DNA from: an uncultured Lutibacter sp.
GTDB taxonomy: Bacteria; Bacteroidota; Bacteroidia; Flavobacteriales; Flavobacteriaceae
DNA: 64,000 bases
NCBI RefSeq assembly: GCF_947495725.1
Contig: NZ_CANLZZ010000002.1
Location: forward strand, 248,001-312,000
Reading direction: 5' to 3'
Shown: positions 16,700 through 26,796 of the stretch, piece after piece
Numbering within the stretch: the stretch's first letter is position 1
Layout of the letters: the number at the start of each line of letters is the position of its first letter
Position numbers and translations under genes: made by a program
The notes under the pieces: generated by a model
Told to the model about the DNA's origin: nothing
The model's database searches: none
What the model saw: only the letters and a program-made list of their open reading frames with translations

Positions 16700-17410
16700 A
16701 TGGAAAACATTTCAAATAACGATTTTAGTCAAAAACAGCTCGATTTAAGTCAAAATATTTCAGTTTACTTAACGAAAGTTTATAACTGGATGGCAATAGC
16801 ATTATTAATCACAGGCTTATCAGCCTATTTTGTTGCAGGCTCAGAGCAGCTAATGCAAATAGTTTTTGGTAATAAAATTTTATTTTACGGACTTTTAATT
16901 GGTGAAATAGCTTTGGTTGGGTATATTTCTGCTCGCATTAATAAATTAGCAACCAATACAGCAATGTTGCTATATCTATTGTATGCAGTTTTAAATGGAG
17001 TAACGTTATCATTTATTTTTATGGCATACACGTCTGGTTCTATAACTTCTACATTTATAATTACTGCAGGTACTTTTGGTGCAATGAGTTTGTATGGATA
17101 TTCTACAAAACGAGATCTTACTAAAATTGGAAATATTGCGTTTATGGCTTTAATAGGTATTATTATAGCATCTGTTGTAAATATATTTATGGAAAGCACC
17201 TTGATGTACTGGATAATTACTTATTTAGGTGTAATTATTTTTGTAGGTTTAGTGGCCTATGATACACAAAAATTAAAGCGAATTGCAATTAATGGTTTTG
17301 AAAATGAAGAGAGTATGGAGAAAAGTGCAATACTTGGAGCTTTGTCTTTATACTTAGATTTTATAAATCTATTTTTATTCTTATTAAGAATATTCGGAGA
17401 TAGAAAATAG
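16700..17410 (+). CDS. BAX inhibitor-1/YccA-family membrane protein
   Basis: The 236-residue protein has seven hydrophobic segments after a polar N-terminus (SVYLTKVYNWMAIALLITGLSAYFVAG), and the family motif TFGAMSLYGYSTKRDLTKIGNIAFMALIGIIIA followed by FVGLVAYDTQKLKRIA and SLYLDFINLFLFLLRIFGDRK at the end. Members of this family (YccA, YbhL, TMBIM) are proposed Ca2+ leak channels or FtsH partners; the role here is not shown. The next gene starts directly after its stop. Confidence 0.9.
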   Translation: MENISNNDFSQKQLDLSQNISVYLTKVYNWMAIALLITGLSAYFVAGSEQLMQIVFGNKILFYGLLIGEIALVGYISARINKLATNTAMLLYLLYAVLNGVTLSFIFMAYTSGSITSTFIITAGTFGAMSLYGYSTKRDLTKIGNIAFMALIGIIIASVVNIFMESTLMYWIITYLGVIIFVGLVAYDTQKLKRIAINGFENEESMEKSAILGALSLYLDFINLFLFLLRIFGDRK

Positions 17411-18520
17411 ATGATTAGATTAAAAATTATCAAGAATTTAACCTTTGGAATACTTTTAATTTTTTGTATTCTAAAATCATATTCACAAGAAATAAAAAGT
17501 GATTTAAAATTTATAGGCGATTTTAGATTTAGGGCTGAATTGGATCGTGATTCAAGAAAAATGGATGGATCTTATAGGGATGATCGTGATAGATTGAGAT
17601 ACCGATTGCGTGCAGGATTTCAATATACTTTAAATAAGAGTTTCCAGTTCGGAGCACGAATAAGAACAGGTAATGCTAAAAACCAGCAATCGCCTCATAT
17701 AACAATAGGAAAAGAATTCCATTCGGATGATTTTTCGATTGACTTGGCTTATTTGAAAATTAAATCTAATAATGGGTATTGGGCTAATTTAGGGAAACAA
17801 AATATGTCTTTTTGGCGACAAAATGGTTTGCTATGGAATAACGACGTAAACCCAGAAGGTGTTTCATTTGGTAAAAGTTTCTCTTTTAATAATAACTCAA
17901 AAATCTCTCCTGTGATGGGATATTTTATTACTGGAAGTAGAGGAGGAAAGTTTAGTGAAGATAGCAATATTATTATTGCCCAATTAAAGTTAGATTCTAA
18001 ACTTGGTGATGAAAACTTTATTGTTGCTTCTGGAATTATAAAAGGCTCAAAATTACCCGATACGCCAGATGATACGGGTACATTTTTTCTTGATTATTCT
18101 ATTTGGTCTTCGAGCTTTCAAATAAAATTAAATGATTTTTTACTAGGTTTTGATTTCATAAGAAATTTAAAAAATTATAATTTAAATGAAAATATATTAT
18201 CAACTTATAAAGACCAAAAAAACGGTTACACAGGAAGTTTAAAATATAATTTAGAAAAATTTCAAATTGGATACACGTATGCTCATATTGAAAAATACGC
18301 TGTTATAGATTATTTTGCTCAAGATGATTGGCTTAGATGGGGTAATTCAAATATGACACGTACAAGTAATTTTAAAGGACACGAGATTTCGGCAAAGTAT
18401 AATTTAAATAATAACTTTAATATGGTGTTTAGAGCTTTTTTAGTTGAAGGTATTAAAACAACTAGTACCAATTTAGAGACGGGAACAAGAGTTCGACTAG
18501 ATTTGAATATAAAAATTTAG
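17411..18520 (+). CDS. Putative outer-membrane porin
   Basis: The 369-residue protein has a signal peptide (KNLTFGILLIFCILKSYSQE, cleavage near 26) and a beta-barrel pattern from FIGDFRFRAELDRD onward. Charged loops (RDDRDRLRYRLRAGFQYTLNKSFQFGARIRTGN) are followed by strands (WANLGKQNMSFWRQNGLLWNND). It ends in a typical alternating strand (RVRLDLNIKI). It resembles 'putative porin' and alginate-export-like barrels of Bacteroidetes. Substrate is unknown. It directly follows the BAX inhibitor-like gene without a spacer; co-transcription is likely, though no functional link is apparent. Confidence 0.75.
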   Translation: MIRLKIIKNLTFGILLIFCILKSYSQEIKSDLKFIGDFRFRAELDRDSRKMDGSYRDDRDRLRYRLRAGFQYTLNKSFQFGARIRTGNAKNQQSPHITIGKEFHSDDFSIDLAYLKIKSNNGYWANLGKQNMSFWRQNGLLWNNDVNPEGVSFGKSFSFNNNSKISPVMGYFITGSRGGKFSEDSNIIIAQLKLDSKLGDENFIVASGIIKGSKLPDTPDDTGTFFLDYSIWSSSFQIKLNDFLLGFDFIRNLKNYNLNENILSTYKDQKNGYTGSLKYNLEKFQIGYTYAHIEKYAVIDYFAQDDWLRWGNSNMTRTSNFKGHEISAKYNLNNNFNMVFRAFLVEGIKTTSTNLETGTRVRLDLNIKI

Positions 18521-18628
18521 ACTCGATTTTTCATTTTCTTGGTGTAACAAAACCGTGTAATTGTAATGATTGATTTTATCATTATTAGTATATTTGATGA
18601 TTGTTTTTAATGAATTATATTATTCTTA

Positions 18629-19633
18629 ATGAAAAATTACAAGCCAAAAGGAAGGTTAGCGGCATCAGCCTATATTGAAGGGATTTTAAAAGGAGATAGA
18701 GTATTGCTTTCTAGAGCAATTACCATTATTGAAAGTAATTTAGAAAGTGATAAAGTATTAGCTAAAGAAATTATTCAAGCTGTTTTACCCAAATCAGGAA
18801 ACTCAATAAGAATTGGAATTACAGGTGTCCCTGGAGTTGGAAAAAGTACTTTTATAGAGTCTTTTGGTAAGTATTTAATTACACAAGGCAAGCGGGTAGC
18901 TATCTTATCTATCGACCCAAGTAGTCAACGGTCTAAAGGAAGTATTTTAGGAGATAAAACCAGAATGGAAGACCTTGCAAATATGCAGGAAGCTTATATT
19001 CGTCCATCTGCATCTGGAGACACTTTGGGAGGAGTTGCAAATAAAACAGGTGAAACTATGTTACTTTGTGAGGCAGGTGGATATGACGTTATTCTAATTG
19101 AAACTGTTGGAGTAGGGCAATCGGAAACTGCTGTACATGGCATGACTGATTTCTTTTTATTATTAATGCTTTCCGGGGCAGGTGATGAGTTACAAGGCAT
19201 TAAAAAGGGAATAATGGAAATGGCCGATATGGTTGTGATTAATAAAGCTGATGGAGATAATGTTAGAATGAGTGAAATGGCTCGTTTACAATACCAAAAT
19301 GCTTTACATATATTTCCGCAGTCGGAATCTGGTTGGAGCCCAGTAGTTAGTACTGCTTCAGCTATAAAAAATATTGGAATTGATACTGTTTGGGATGAAG
19401 TTTCAAAATTTAAAGCATTGGTTGATGAGAATGGTTATTTTCAAAAAAATAGAAATCATCAACAAATAGATTGGATGTATAATAATATTAACGAAGAGTT
19501 GAAAAATCTATTTTATGGTTCAGCTAATATTAAAGAGCATCTTTCGGTTTTAGAAAAAGAAATTATTTCTGCGAAAATTTCACCAGTAAAAGCTGCGCAA
19601 CTAATGATTGAAGAGTTTAAAAAGTCGTTTTAA
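18629..19633 (+). CDS. meaB: MeaB-family G-protein chaperone of methylmalonyl-CoA mutase
   Basis: This 334-residue SIMIBI GTPase has a P-loop GVPGVGKST at 66-74, SIDPSSQRSKGSILGDKTRM (switch I and the family signature), VILIETVGVGQSE (Walker B and switch II) and VINKADGDN (base specificity, NKAD). MeaB loads and protects the B12 cofactor of methylmalonyl-CoA mutase. Both mutase subunits are in the window at 37.3-41.2 kb, about 18 kb away on the other strand, separated by the carbohydrate island. The old label 'LAO/AO transport ATPase' for this family is wrong. Confidence 0.93.
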   Translation: MKNYKPKGRLAASAYIEGILKGDRVLLSRAITIIESNLESDKVLAKEIIQAVLPKSGNSIRIGITGVPGVGKSTFIESFGKYLITQGKRVAILSIDPSSQRSKGSILGDKTRMEDLANMQEAYIRPSASGDTLGGVANKTGETMLLCEAGGYDVILIETVGVGQSETAVHGMTDFFLLLMLSGAGDELQGIKKGIMEMADMVVINKADGDNVRMSEMARLQYQNALHIFPQSESGWSPVVSTASAIKNIGIDTVWDEVSKFKALVDENGYFQKNRNHQQIDWMYNNINEELKNLFYGSANIKEHLSVLEKEIISAKISPVKAAQLMIEEFKKSF

Positions 19634-19719
19634 TTTATATTTATTTCAGAATCTCATCCTGTTTTAGAGAACACCATTATCCAACATAAAAAACTAGTTA
19701 ACAAAAGAATTTTAAAAAC

Positions 19720-20529
19720 TTATTTTCTAGAGTTTATAACTTGTTTAAGAATAAATTCAACGCCTTGTTCATCATTTGTTTTTGTAAGATATTTAGCTGT
19801 TTTTTTTACGTTGGTATGGGCATTTTGCATAGCATAACTAAAATCCGCTAATTCTAGCATTTTTAAGTCGTTATTATAATCTCCAAAAACCATAGTTTCT
19901 TCTTTTGAAATCTTTAATTGCTTCTGAAGGATATTTAAAGCGAAGCCTTTGTTGGCGTTTGAATGAGAAATGTCTAACCAATGTTCTCCCGAAACAATTA
20001 CTTGTAATTCATTTTCCAGATGTTTAACTGCTGGGTAAATATTTGTTTCAGAACAATCAAAATGAAATGCGGCAATTTTAAAAAAAGTATCATTTGTAAC
20101 TACATTTAAATCTTCAACTGTAGTATATTCCGAATAATAATTTTTAAACATTGAAATAAATGCCTTGTCTTTAGTTTCAATATAAGCTCGTTTTTTTCCA
20201 CATAAAACAATATAAACATTTTTGAGTTTTCGTAAAGTATCAATGCTTTTTGTAATATATTCTGAAGGTAAACTTAACGTAAACAATTCTTGATCTCCAT
20301 GCATTGCAAAAGCGCCATTTTCAGCAACAATGGTTATTTCATTTCTAATACTTTTATCAAAACGATCAACAATACTAAAGTACTGTCTTCCACTTGCTGC
20401 AATAAACTGAATGTTGAGTTTTTTTAATTGGTTGTAAATATTTAGAAATTTAGAACTCACTTCACTTTTAGAATTGAGTAAAGTTCCATCCATATCTGAT
20501 ACTACTAATTTTACCTTTGAAAAATCCAT
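19720..20529 (-). CDS. Cof-type HAD-superfamily phosphatase
   Basis: The 269-residue protein has HAD motif I VVSDMDGTLLNS (nucleophile Asp12 and acid/base Asp14), motif II in FIAASGRQ, a C2-type cap at about 85-190, motif III near KGFALNILQKQLKI and motif IV MVFGDYNNDLKMLELADFSYAM. Cof-type members dephosphorylate sugar phosphates, FMN or other small metabolites; the substrate is not predictable. It lies alone between meaB (convergent) and the carbohydrate operon on the same strand 85 bases upstream. The gap between meaB and this gene shows no obvious terminator. Confidence 0.88.
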   Translation of the reverse strand: MDFSKVKLVVSDMDGTLLNSKSEVSSKFLNIYNQLKKLNIQFIAASGRQYFSIVDRFDKSIRNEITIVAENGAFAMHGDQELFTLSLPSEYITKSIDTLRKLKNVYIVLCGKKRAYIETKDKAFISMFKNYYSEYTTVEDLNVVTNDTFFKIAAFHFDCSETNIYPAVKHLENELQVIVSGEHWLDISHSNANKGFALNILQKQLKISKEETMVFGDYNNDLKMLELADFSYAMQNAHTNVKKTAKYLTKTNDEQGVEFILKQVINSRK

Positions 20530-20614
20530 ATCTTAATTTGAAGCAGCAAAAATAGTGTTCTTTAGCTAATTTACTGTTAATAATACATCAATATGTATTC
20601 TAAAAGATAAAAAT

Positions 20615-22249
20615 CTACTTTGAATTTTTAAATTCAAACCAATTGAATAAAGCCTTCTTTTTACTTCTTTCACCCAATGATGTAGCGTACATTCCTACAT
20701 AAGTACCATTAAAACCCCAAGCAATTTCATCTCCAAAGTTAGATAAGTCTTGTGTATCTCCAATTTGTTGTAAATCATTTTTGTTTGAACCAAAATAGAA
20801 TTTTGCGTTTAGCCCATCGCCAATAATTTTTAAAGCAACATTCTTTTCTCTATAAGGTTTTTCAGCGATAATTTCACTAATTCCCTTTTCTGCATTTACT
20901 TCTTTTGCAATTGTTTTGATAAGTACAATGCTGTTTTTTTCTTTCATTAATTGGTAATGGATTGAAGATTTTCTGTATAAAACAAGGCCAGCTTTTTCAT
21001 TTTCTTTTTTTGAAGAAAATTCCATATTAGTTGATGCTTCAAAATGATGAGATTTAACTCTTTTGGCTAAGTAAGAAGGATTTTTCCATTCATTTACAGT
21101 TTGTGGACGTAGATTGATTTCCATTTTACCATTTACTTGTTTAAACCAAGGAGTTTTATAATTTCTAAGACAATTCCACTCTAAATCTATGTTTTCAGAA
21201 TCAAATTCATCTATAGTTTTTAGTTGAGGTACAGGAGTCCAAGGTAAATTTGGTCTTTCTTGTTCAATTTGAAGCAATCCTTTTCCAGGGTTGTAAATTG
21301 GAGTGATACCACTATCTTGTTTTGTCATTTCTACTTTAGCCAAAAATGTTTCACGTGCCAAAATTGAATACCCATCAACTGGTCGTTTTGCTAGCATAAC
21401 CGACCACCAATCTCCATTTTGAGTTTGAACTAAATCTGCATGACCGGTTTGAATAATAGGATACGTATAACCTAAATGACGATGGGTCATTATAGGATTC
21501 GCGTGATTCGGAATATAAGGTCCCCAAAGTTTTTTACTATTAAAAATGGTTACAGCATGAAATTCACTCGTTCCTCCTTCACCAATCAATAACACATACT
21601 CACCGTTAATTTTATACAAATGTGGTCCTTCAGCCCAGCGAGCATTAGATGCATGGCCATAAGTTAACTGTTTTGGTTTCCCTAATAAAATTCCTTTATC
21701 TGGATCAATTTCTTGCATCCATATGCCATTTTTCCCTGGCCATTCTCTATTTGAACCGTCAATAATACCTGCTCCAGTATAATAACATTTACCATCTTCA
21801 TCCCAAAAAAGTGATGGGTCAATTCCGGGTGCATCTTTAATCCACATTGGATCACTCCAAGGTCCAGCAGGGTCTTTAGCTGTAATTATAAAGTTCCCAT
21901 TTTGCCCTACCATAGTTGTAATAATGTAAAACGTTCCTTTATGGTATCGAATGCTTGGAGCAAATATTCCATTGGAATTTTTTAGACCATCTTTATACAT
22001 TATTTGATTAGAACGATGTAAACCGTGCCCAATTTTTTCCCAATTCACTAAATCTTTGCTTTTATGAATAGGCAAGCCAGGAAACCATTCAAAGCTTGAA
22101 TTTACCATATAATAAGTGTCATCCACACGGCAAATTGAAGGGTCAGGATAAAACCCCGTAAGGATAGGATTTTTAAATGTTTTAGGAGTAGTTTGAGCAA
22201 ATAATATACTGGTAAAAACTACGGTACAAAGTAAACAAAGATAGCGCAT
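20615..22249 (-). CDS. Glycoside hydrolase family 43, beta-xylosidase-like, exported
   Basis: The 544-residue protein has a signal peptide (MRYLCLLCTVVFTSILFAQT), a five-bladed propeller at about 25-320 and a C-terminal concanavalin-like GH43_C2 module (about 345-540, ENIDLEWNCLRNYKTPWFKQVNGKMEINL onward). The catalytic acids are in place: Asp36 (FYPDPSIC), Asp144 (GIDPSLFWDEDG) and Glu207 (RWAEGPHLY). GH43 enzymes with this C-module are mostly beta-xylosidases or alpha-L-arabinofuranosidases. It is the last gene of the ten-gene operon, 2 bases after GH117. Xylose side groups occur in fucoidans and ulvans, which would fit an accessory trimming role; that is inference. Confidence 0.88.
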   Translation of the reverse strand: MRYLCLLCTVVFTSILFAQTTPKTFKNPILTGFYPDPSICRVDDTYYMVNSSFEWFPGLPIHKSKDLVNWEKIGHGLHRSNQIMYKDGLKNSNGIFAPSIRYHKGTFYIITTMVGQNGNFIITAKDPAGPWSDPMWIKDAPGIDPSLFWDEDGKCYYTGAGIIDGSNREWPGKNGIWMQEIDPDKGILLGKPKQLTYGHASNARWAEGPHLYKINGEYVLLIGEGGTSEFHAVTIFNSKKLWGPYIPNHANPIMTHRHLGYTYPIIQTGHADLVQTQNGDWWSVMLAKRPVDGYSILARETFLAKVEMTKQDSGITPIYNPGKGLLQIEQERPNLPWTPVPQLKTIDEFDSENIDLEWNCLRNYKTPWFKQVNGKMEINLRPQTVNEWKNPSYLAKRVKSHHFEASTNMEFSSKKENEKAGLVLYRKSSIHYQLMKEKNSIVLIKTIAKEVNAEKGISEIIAEKPYREKNVALKIIGDGLNAKFYFGSNKNDLQQIGDTQDLSNFGDEIAWGFNGTYVGMYATSLGERSKKKALFNWFEFKNSK

Positions 22250-22251
22250 GG

Positions 22252-23487
22252 TTAATTGTTTTTAGATTCTGCAAATTCAGCTTTGGTATTTCTATTTCGA
22301 GAAAAACTAAACCTTGATAAATATTGATCACCTGCCCACCAAGGTTGACCGGGATAATTTTTAGAAAGATGATGCAACCCCCAACTTAAGGCTTCGGTAG
22401 GATGTTTATCATTGTCTAAAGTTGTTACTAAGCCCATAGCTGATGGTACCCAATTTATATAAGACATAATTTCAAAATTGATACCATCTTCGGAATACTG
22501 AATTGTTTGCCTTTCTGGTCCATCTGCTGATGATACCAAAGCAATTCCATCTTTATATTTCCAAACACAAATTTCATGTCCACTATGAGTAATTGGATTG
22601 TACTCTGATTTTACATAAGGCCCTTCAATGTTATCTGCAATGGCAACACCCCATCTTATTTCACGTCCACCTGCAGTATTTCTTTCTCCCATGCGTTCTC
22701 CTTTATAATACAGATAAAACTTATTTCTGTAATACAATAAAGTTGGGTCATGTACTTTTTGGCTATCAAAACTTCCTTGAGATTTTACAGCAAATCTACT
22801 GTCTTCTTCACCTAACCATTCCCCATCTTTAGCAGCTTCTAAAATTGGTGATTTTAAACGTTTCCAAGGGCCGTTTGGATTATCGGAAATTGACATCCCA
22901 ACAGTATTAAATGATCGGTTTACATATGGATATTGAATACATTGATACACTAAATAGTATTTGCCATTATGAGCTAAAATTTCTGGTGTAAATACTGAGC
23001 GATCATCATATTCTCCTTGAGGTCCGTAGGTTACAGCAACACCTTGTTCTTTCCAATCCCAACCATCTTTTGATGTGGCATACCAAATTTCTGTTTTATC
23101 CCAGGGAAATACTTTTTTATCGGGATCTCCTGTTCCAAAGCCATAAGTTTTTCCTACTGATTTTGAATACCAAGTATAGTATAATCCATCTACTAGGATA
23201 ACCATAGTAGGGTCACGGCGAATCACACCTTTTTCATATCCAACATCACCTTTTATGGCTTGATTGCTAAATATTCCAAACCATTCTTCGTTTTTGTGAT
23301 AATTATTTCTAAGAGCTCGTTTGGAAGCAGCACTCATTTTTTCTGGATTACTAATAGCTAGGAAATCGTAATCGTCCTGAGTGTACTGCTCTTTTGTAAT
23401 TTCAGTTTCTAATTTAACCTCTTTTTTTTCTTCGCAAGAAAAGAAAATTAACACAAGGCATAAGATTGTGGTAGTTAATTGTCTCAT
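22252..23487 (-). CDS. GH117-like alpha-L-glycosidase lipoprotein (3,6-anhydro-L-galactosidase family)
   Basis: The 411-residue protein is a lipoprotein ([12 protein letters not shown], acylated Cys18). The N-terminal helical hook [21 protein letters not shown] used for dimer swapping in GH117 is at 51-71, followed by a five-bladed propeller. Acidic triad and acid fit GH117: Asp92 (RRDPTMVI), Asp247 (KVHDPTLL) and His304-Glu305 (SGHEICVWK), with the same mutual spacing that I recall for the B. plebeius enzyme. Known members release 3,6-anhydro-L-galactose from agar oligosaccharides; other clades have no known activity. In this operon an alpha-L-fucosyl or L-galactosyl bond is an equally good guess. 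It follows the sulfatase by 33 bases. Confidence 0.82.
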   Translation of the reverse strand: MRQLTTTILCLVLIFFSCEEKKEVKLETEITKEQYTQDDYDFLAISNPEKMSAASKRALRNNYHKNEEWFGIFSNQAIKGDVGYEKGVIRRDPTMVILVDGLYYTWYSKSVGKTYGFGTGDPDKKVFPWDKTEIWYATSKDGWDWKEQGVAVTYGPQGEYDDRSVFTPEILAHNGKYYLVYQCIQYPYVNRSFNTVGMSISDNPNGPWKRLKSPILEAAKDGEWLGEEDSRFAVKSQGSFDSQKVHDPTLLYYRNKFYLYYKGERMGERNTAGGREIRWGVAIADNIEGPYVKSEYNPITHSGHEICVWKYKDGIALVSSADGPERQTIQYSEDGINFEIMSYINWVPSAMGLVTTLDNDKHPTEALSWGLHHLSKNYPGQPWWAGDQYLSRFSFSRNRNTKAEFAESKNN

Positions 23488-23520
23488 AGTATTTATTTAG
23501 TGTTTTTGACTCTCGCTAAA

Positions 23521-25092
23521 TTAATCATTCCAATGCTTATCTACAATGTATTGTATTTTAGGATAATTCTTATCTGTTTCATTTAAATCAGCTCGAAGTT
23601 TTTTCAATTCAACTTTAAGTTCTGCAATTATGTCTTTATATTTTGGGTGATTATATCTATTATTTAATTCTTCAGGGTCGTTTTTTAAATCATAAAACTC
23701 CCAAGTATGAGGTGTCTCTCTATCTATGCCATAATATTGTGTAGCCCAATAGTGTTTATCAAATTCAGAAGGATTTAAATAATGTTTTCCATAGTAAAAT
23801 ATAAGTTTATAATCTTTGGTTCTAACACCAAAATGTGCTGGCACATAATGATGAATAATGTGCATCCAATATCGGTAATATGTAGCAGTTCTCCAATCCT
23901 TTTCTTCTTTACCTTTAAGAGTATTTATAAAACTTTTTCCTTGCATATAATTGGGTGTCTTACCTCCTGCCAATTCTATCATTGTTGGTGCAAAATCCGT
24001 ATTGTTAATTAAAAGATCTGTTACACTTTTGGGTTTAATCATTTTAGGATAATGCATAATATAAGGCATTCTCATGGCTTCATCGTACATCCACCTTTTA
24101 TCTTGTAAATCATGTTCACCTAACATCATTCCTTGATCACCTGTATAAATAATTACGGTGTTTTCCCAAAGACCTTCAGATTTTAAAAAATCGAATAGTC
24201 TCCCTAAATTATCATCAACTCCCTTAACACAACGTAAATACTTTTTCAAATAGGTTTGATAACCTTGATGCGCAGATTCTTTTCCTTTATACTTTCCTCC
24301 ATTTAACATCCAATTATAATTACGGTACATATGACGGTCTGAAACTGAAGTCCCAATATAAGTGGTTAACGAGTCATTAATACCTCTAACCCCTTCAGAC
24401 CCCCAATTGGGTTGATAATATAAACTAGAAGGTTCTGGAATTTCAGTATCAGCTAAAAATTCTTCATAACGTGGAGCATACTCAAAAAAGTCATGAGGGG
24501 CCTTATAATGGTGCATTAAGAAGAAAGGTTTTGATTTGTCTCGGTTAACGAGGTAATCAATGGTTAAGTCTGTAATTACATCTGATGAATGTCCTTCTGT
24601 TTTAACTTTATTATTTGGCCATTGTCCTTTACCTTTTTCATGAAAACTTGGGTTGAAATATTTTCCCTGACCAGGTAAAACCTTATAATAATCAAAAGCT
24701 ACTGGTTCATTATGTAAATGCCATTTCCCAATAATAGCAGTAGAATACCCCAATTTTTTTAACTCTTTAGGGAGGTATTGTTTTTCTTGATTTAATGCAG
24801 TATCTAAATCAAGTACTCCATTGGTTTGTGGATACTGTCCTGTAATAATAGAAGCTCTACTTGGAGTACAAATAGAATTATTACAAAATGCATTATCAAA
24901 ACGAATTCCTTGATTGGCTAAATTATCTAGGTTGGGTGTTAAATTTAAGTTTGAAAGCCTGCTACCATAAACTCCAAAAGCCTGAGCTGCGTGGTCGTCA
25001 GACATTATAAAAATAATATTAGGTTGCTTATTTTGAGCCAATATATTGAGGTGTAAAAGAAGCATAAACAGTGTTAAAAATTTATATTTCAT
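23521..25092 (-). CDS. Exported S1-type arylsulfatase-superfamily sulfatase, copy 1
   Basis: The 523-residue protein has a signal peptide (MKYKFLTLFMLLLHLNILAQN). Asp32-Asp33 (IMSDDHAAQAFG) are metal ligands, and C75-T-P-S-R79 (NSICTPSRASIITGQYP) is the formylglycine site, a perfect C-x-P-S-R motif needing an anaerobic or FGE-type maturase not seen here. IYTGDQGMMLGEHDLQDKRWMYDEAMRMPYIMHYP supplies the second metal and sulfate-binding residues. The C-terminal part (DPEELNNRYNHPKY) is typical of carbohydrate S1 sulfatases. It should remove sulfate esters from algal oligosaccharides in the periplasm. It lies in the operon between GH29 and GH117; the 153-base gap to GH29 shows no clear promoter. 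Confidence 0.93.
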   Translation of the reverse strand: MKYKFLTLFMLLLHLNILAQNKQPNIIFIMSDDHAAQAFGVYGSRLSNLNLTPNLDNLANQGIRFDNAFCNNSICTPSRASIITGQYPQTNGVLDLDTALNQEKQYLPKELKKLGYSTAIIGKWHLHNEPVAFDYYKVLPGQGKYFNPSFHEKGKGQWPNNKVKTEGHSSDVITDLTIDYLVNRDKSKPFFLMHHYKAPHDFFEYAPRYEEFLADTEIPEPSSLYYQPNWGSEGVRGINDSLTTYIGTSVSDRHMYRNYNWMLNGGKYKGKESAHQGYQTYLKKYLRCVKGVDDNLGRLFDFLKSEGLWENTVIIYTGDQGMMLGEHDLQDKRWMYDEAMRMPYIMHYPKMIKPKSVTDLLINNTDFAPTMIELAGGKTPNYMQGKSFINTLKGKEEKDWRTATYYRYWMHIIHHYVPAHFGVRTKDYKLIFYYGKHYLNPSEFDKHYWATQYYGIDRETPHTWEFYDLKNDPEELNNRYNHPKYKDIIAELKVELKKLRADLNETDKNYPKIQYIVDKHWND

Positions 25093-25245
25093 AAGTTTAA
25101 AATTTATATTTATTCAGAACCGTATTCGTTAATTTTTTAGCAAGAATTTCCTTTAGTTACCAGCAGATTTCCTTAAGATTAAAATATACAAAATTACTGC
25201 GCAAGCACAATATAAACAAAGTATTTCTAGCCCGTCCTATTGAGT

Positions 25246-26772
25246 TTAATTTATCTTAAAAACCCAAGTGAAATCTAATGAAGCATCTATGGGCTTTTCA
25301 ATTATCAGTTTATCTTCAGTTTGTTTAAACAATATTTCTCCTTTATAACCCAATAGTTCAATTGACTTTATTTTTATATTAGAAGTATTTAAATAGTTGA
25401 TTGAAACCTCTTTCTTGGTTGAAGGCACCAATGCAAATGCATAAATATTCCCATTGTTTTGAGTAAATCGAATATCCTCTGTTGTAAAATTTTTATCTCT
25501 ACTTTCAGCAAGGTGACCTTGAGTTGCTCTGGTAGGTCCTTCTCCAAAAATTTTCCAATGCTTAGCCCCATAAATAGCTTCTCCATTAATCTTTAGCCAT
25601 TTACCCATTTCTAACAAAGTCTTTTTTTGATCATCAGGAATAGTTCCATCTTTTTTAGGTCCAATATTTAGTAATAAACAACCATTTTTACTTACAATGT
25701 CTACTAAATCTGCTATTAAGTTTTTAGAAGATTTTGGAATCCAGTTTTTAGCATAGTACCACGAGTTTTTTCCTATTGATGTATCTGTTTGCCAGTATTC
25801 TGTTAAAATTTTATCTGATTTACTTCGTTCCAAATCGAACATATGAGTTCCTTTAGGGTACGATTCAAATTTGAAGTTTTTGGTTTGTAAAACCACCTCT
25901 TTTTGCCGATTTACACCTGAATTGTAAAAGTATGCAGCCAATTTTTTATGATAAGGAACAAACTCAGGTCTATCTAAATAAAAATCGAACCATAAAATAT
26001 CTGGCTGGTATTTATCTATAATTTCCTTTGTTCTTGGCCACCAAGTTTTTTCTAACCAATCTGAACTTACAGAATCTCCCATTTGGTGAGGAGGTGCATA
26101 CAAATCGGCATATTCTGGGTTGCCTGTATCAAAATAGTCTTGTTGGTTGTAAAAATTATAGTTAAAAGCCAAATGAGAACTGGCACCAAAAATTAATCCT
26201 TGTTTTTTAATTTCATCAGCTAATGCCTTAAAAACATCATATTTAGGCCCTATATTAGCTGAATTCCAAGGTGTTATACTTGATTCGTATAAAGCGAAAC
26301 CATCGTGATGTTCAGCGACTGGAATTACATATTGTGCTCCGGCTTCTTTAAACAAACTAACCCATTCGGTTGGGTTAAAATTCTCCATAGTCCATAACGG
26401 AATTAGATCTTTGTAACCAAAATCTTTTTGGTCACCAAACTTTGCTTTATGGTAGGCAAATGCTGGATGCGGTTTTTTATTGATTATTTCTCCTGTTTGG
26501 GGGTTTATAATTCCGTCATCCAAATACATCCATCTAGGATACCAATCTGTATGCAATTCAGCAACTGAATTTGGTCCCCAATGAATAAATATTCCAAACT
26601 TGGTATCTTTCATCCATTGCGGAATTTTGTACTGTTCAAGGCTTTTCCAATTTTCTTGGTAGGTTACAGTTTTGGTCTCTGCTTTATCTGGTTTAGCCTC
26701 GTTACAAGCTAAGAATGAGGTCAAGAGTACAAGAATTGCTAATTTATGGAATGTGATTTTCATAAGTTTCAA
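25246..26772 (-). CDS. GH29 alpha-L-fucosidase (or alpha-L-galactosidase) lipoprotein
   Basis: The 508-residue lipoprotein (LAILVLLTSFLACNEAKP, Cys23) has an N-terminal GH29 TIM barrel: WMKDTKFGIFIHWGPNSVAE at 53-72, HHDGFALYESSITPWNS at 155-171 (substrate-binding His pair), and QPDILWFDFYLDRPE with the catalytic nucleophile Asp263. A C-terminal beta-sandwich begins near 420. GH29 retaining enzymes release terminal L-fucose, and some release L-galactose. It is next to a FucP permease and a sugar mutarotase, which supports L-fucose, and near GH117, which fits L-galactose. The general acid cannot be fixed by eye. Confidence 0.92.
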   Translation of the reverse strand: MKLMKITFHKLAILVLLTSFLACNEAKPDKAETKTVTYQENWKSLEQYKIPQWMKDTKFGIFIHWGPNSVAELHTDWYPRWMYLDDGIINPQTGEIINKKPHPAFAYHKAKFGDQKDFGYKDLIPLWTMENFNPTEWVSLFKEAGAQYVIPVAEHHDGFALYESSITPWNSANIGPKYDVFKALADEIKKQGLIFGASSHLAFNYNFYNQQDYFDTGNPEYADLYAPPHQMGDSVSSDWLEKTWWPRTKEIIDKYQPDILWFDFYLDRPEFVPYHKKLAAYFYNSGVNRQKEVVLQTKNFKFESYPKGTHMFDLERSKSDKILTEYWQTDTSIGKNSWYYAKNWIPKSSKNLIADLVDIVSKNGCLLLNIGPKKDGTIPDDQKKTLLEMGKWLKINGEAIYGAKHWKIFGEGPTRATQGHLAESRDKNFTTEDIRFTQNNGNIYAFALVPSTKKEVSINYLNTSNIKIKSIELLGYKGEILFKQTEDKLIIEKPIDASLDFTWVFKIN

Positions 26773-26796
26773 TTTTATATTAGCGGTAATTTTCGA

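Noticed and set aside
20581-20598. AATACAT/ATGTATT hairpin after GH43 as terminator
   Set aside because: The stem is 7 AT-rich pairs and no T-run follows on the minus strand.
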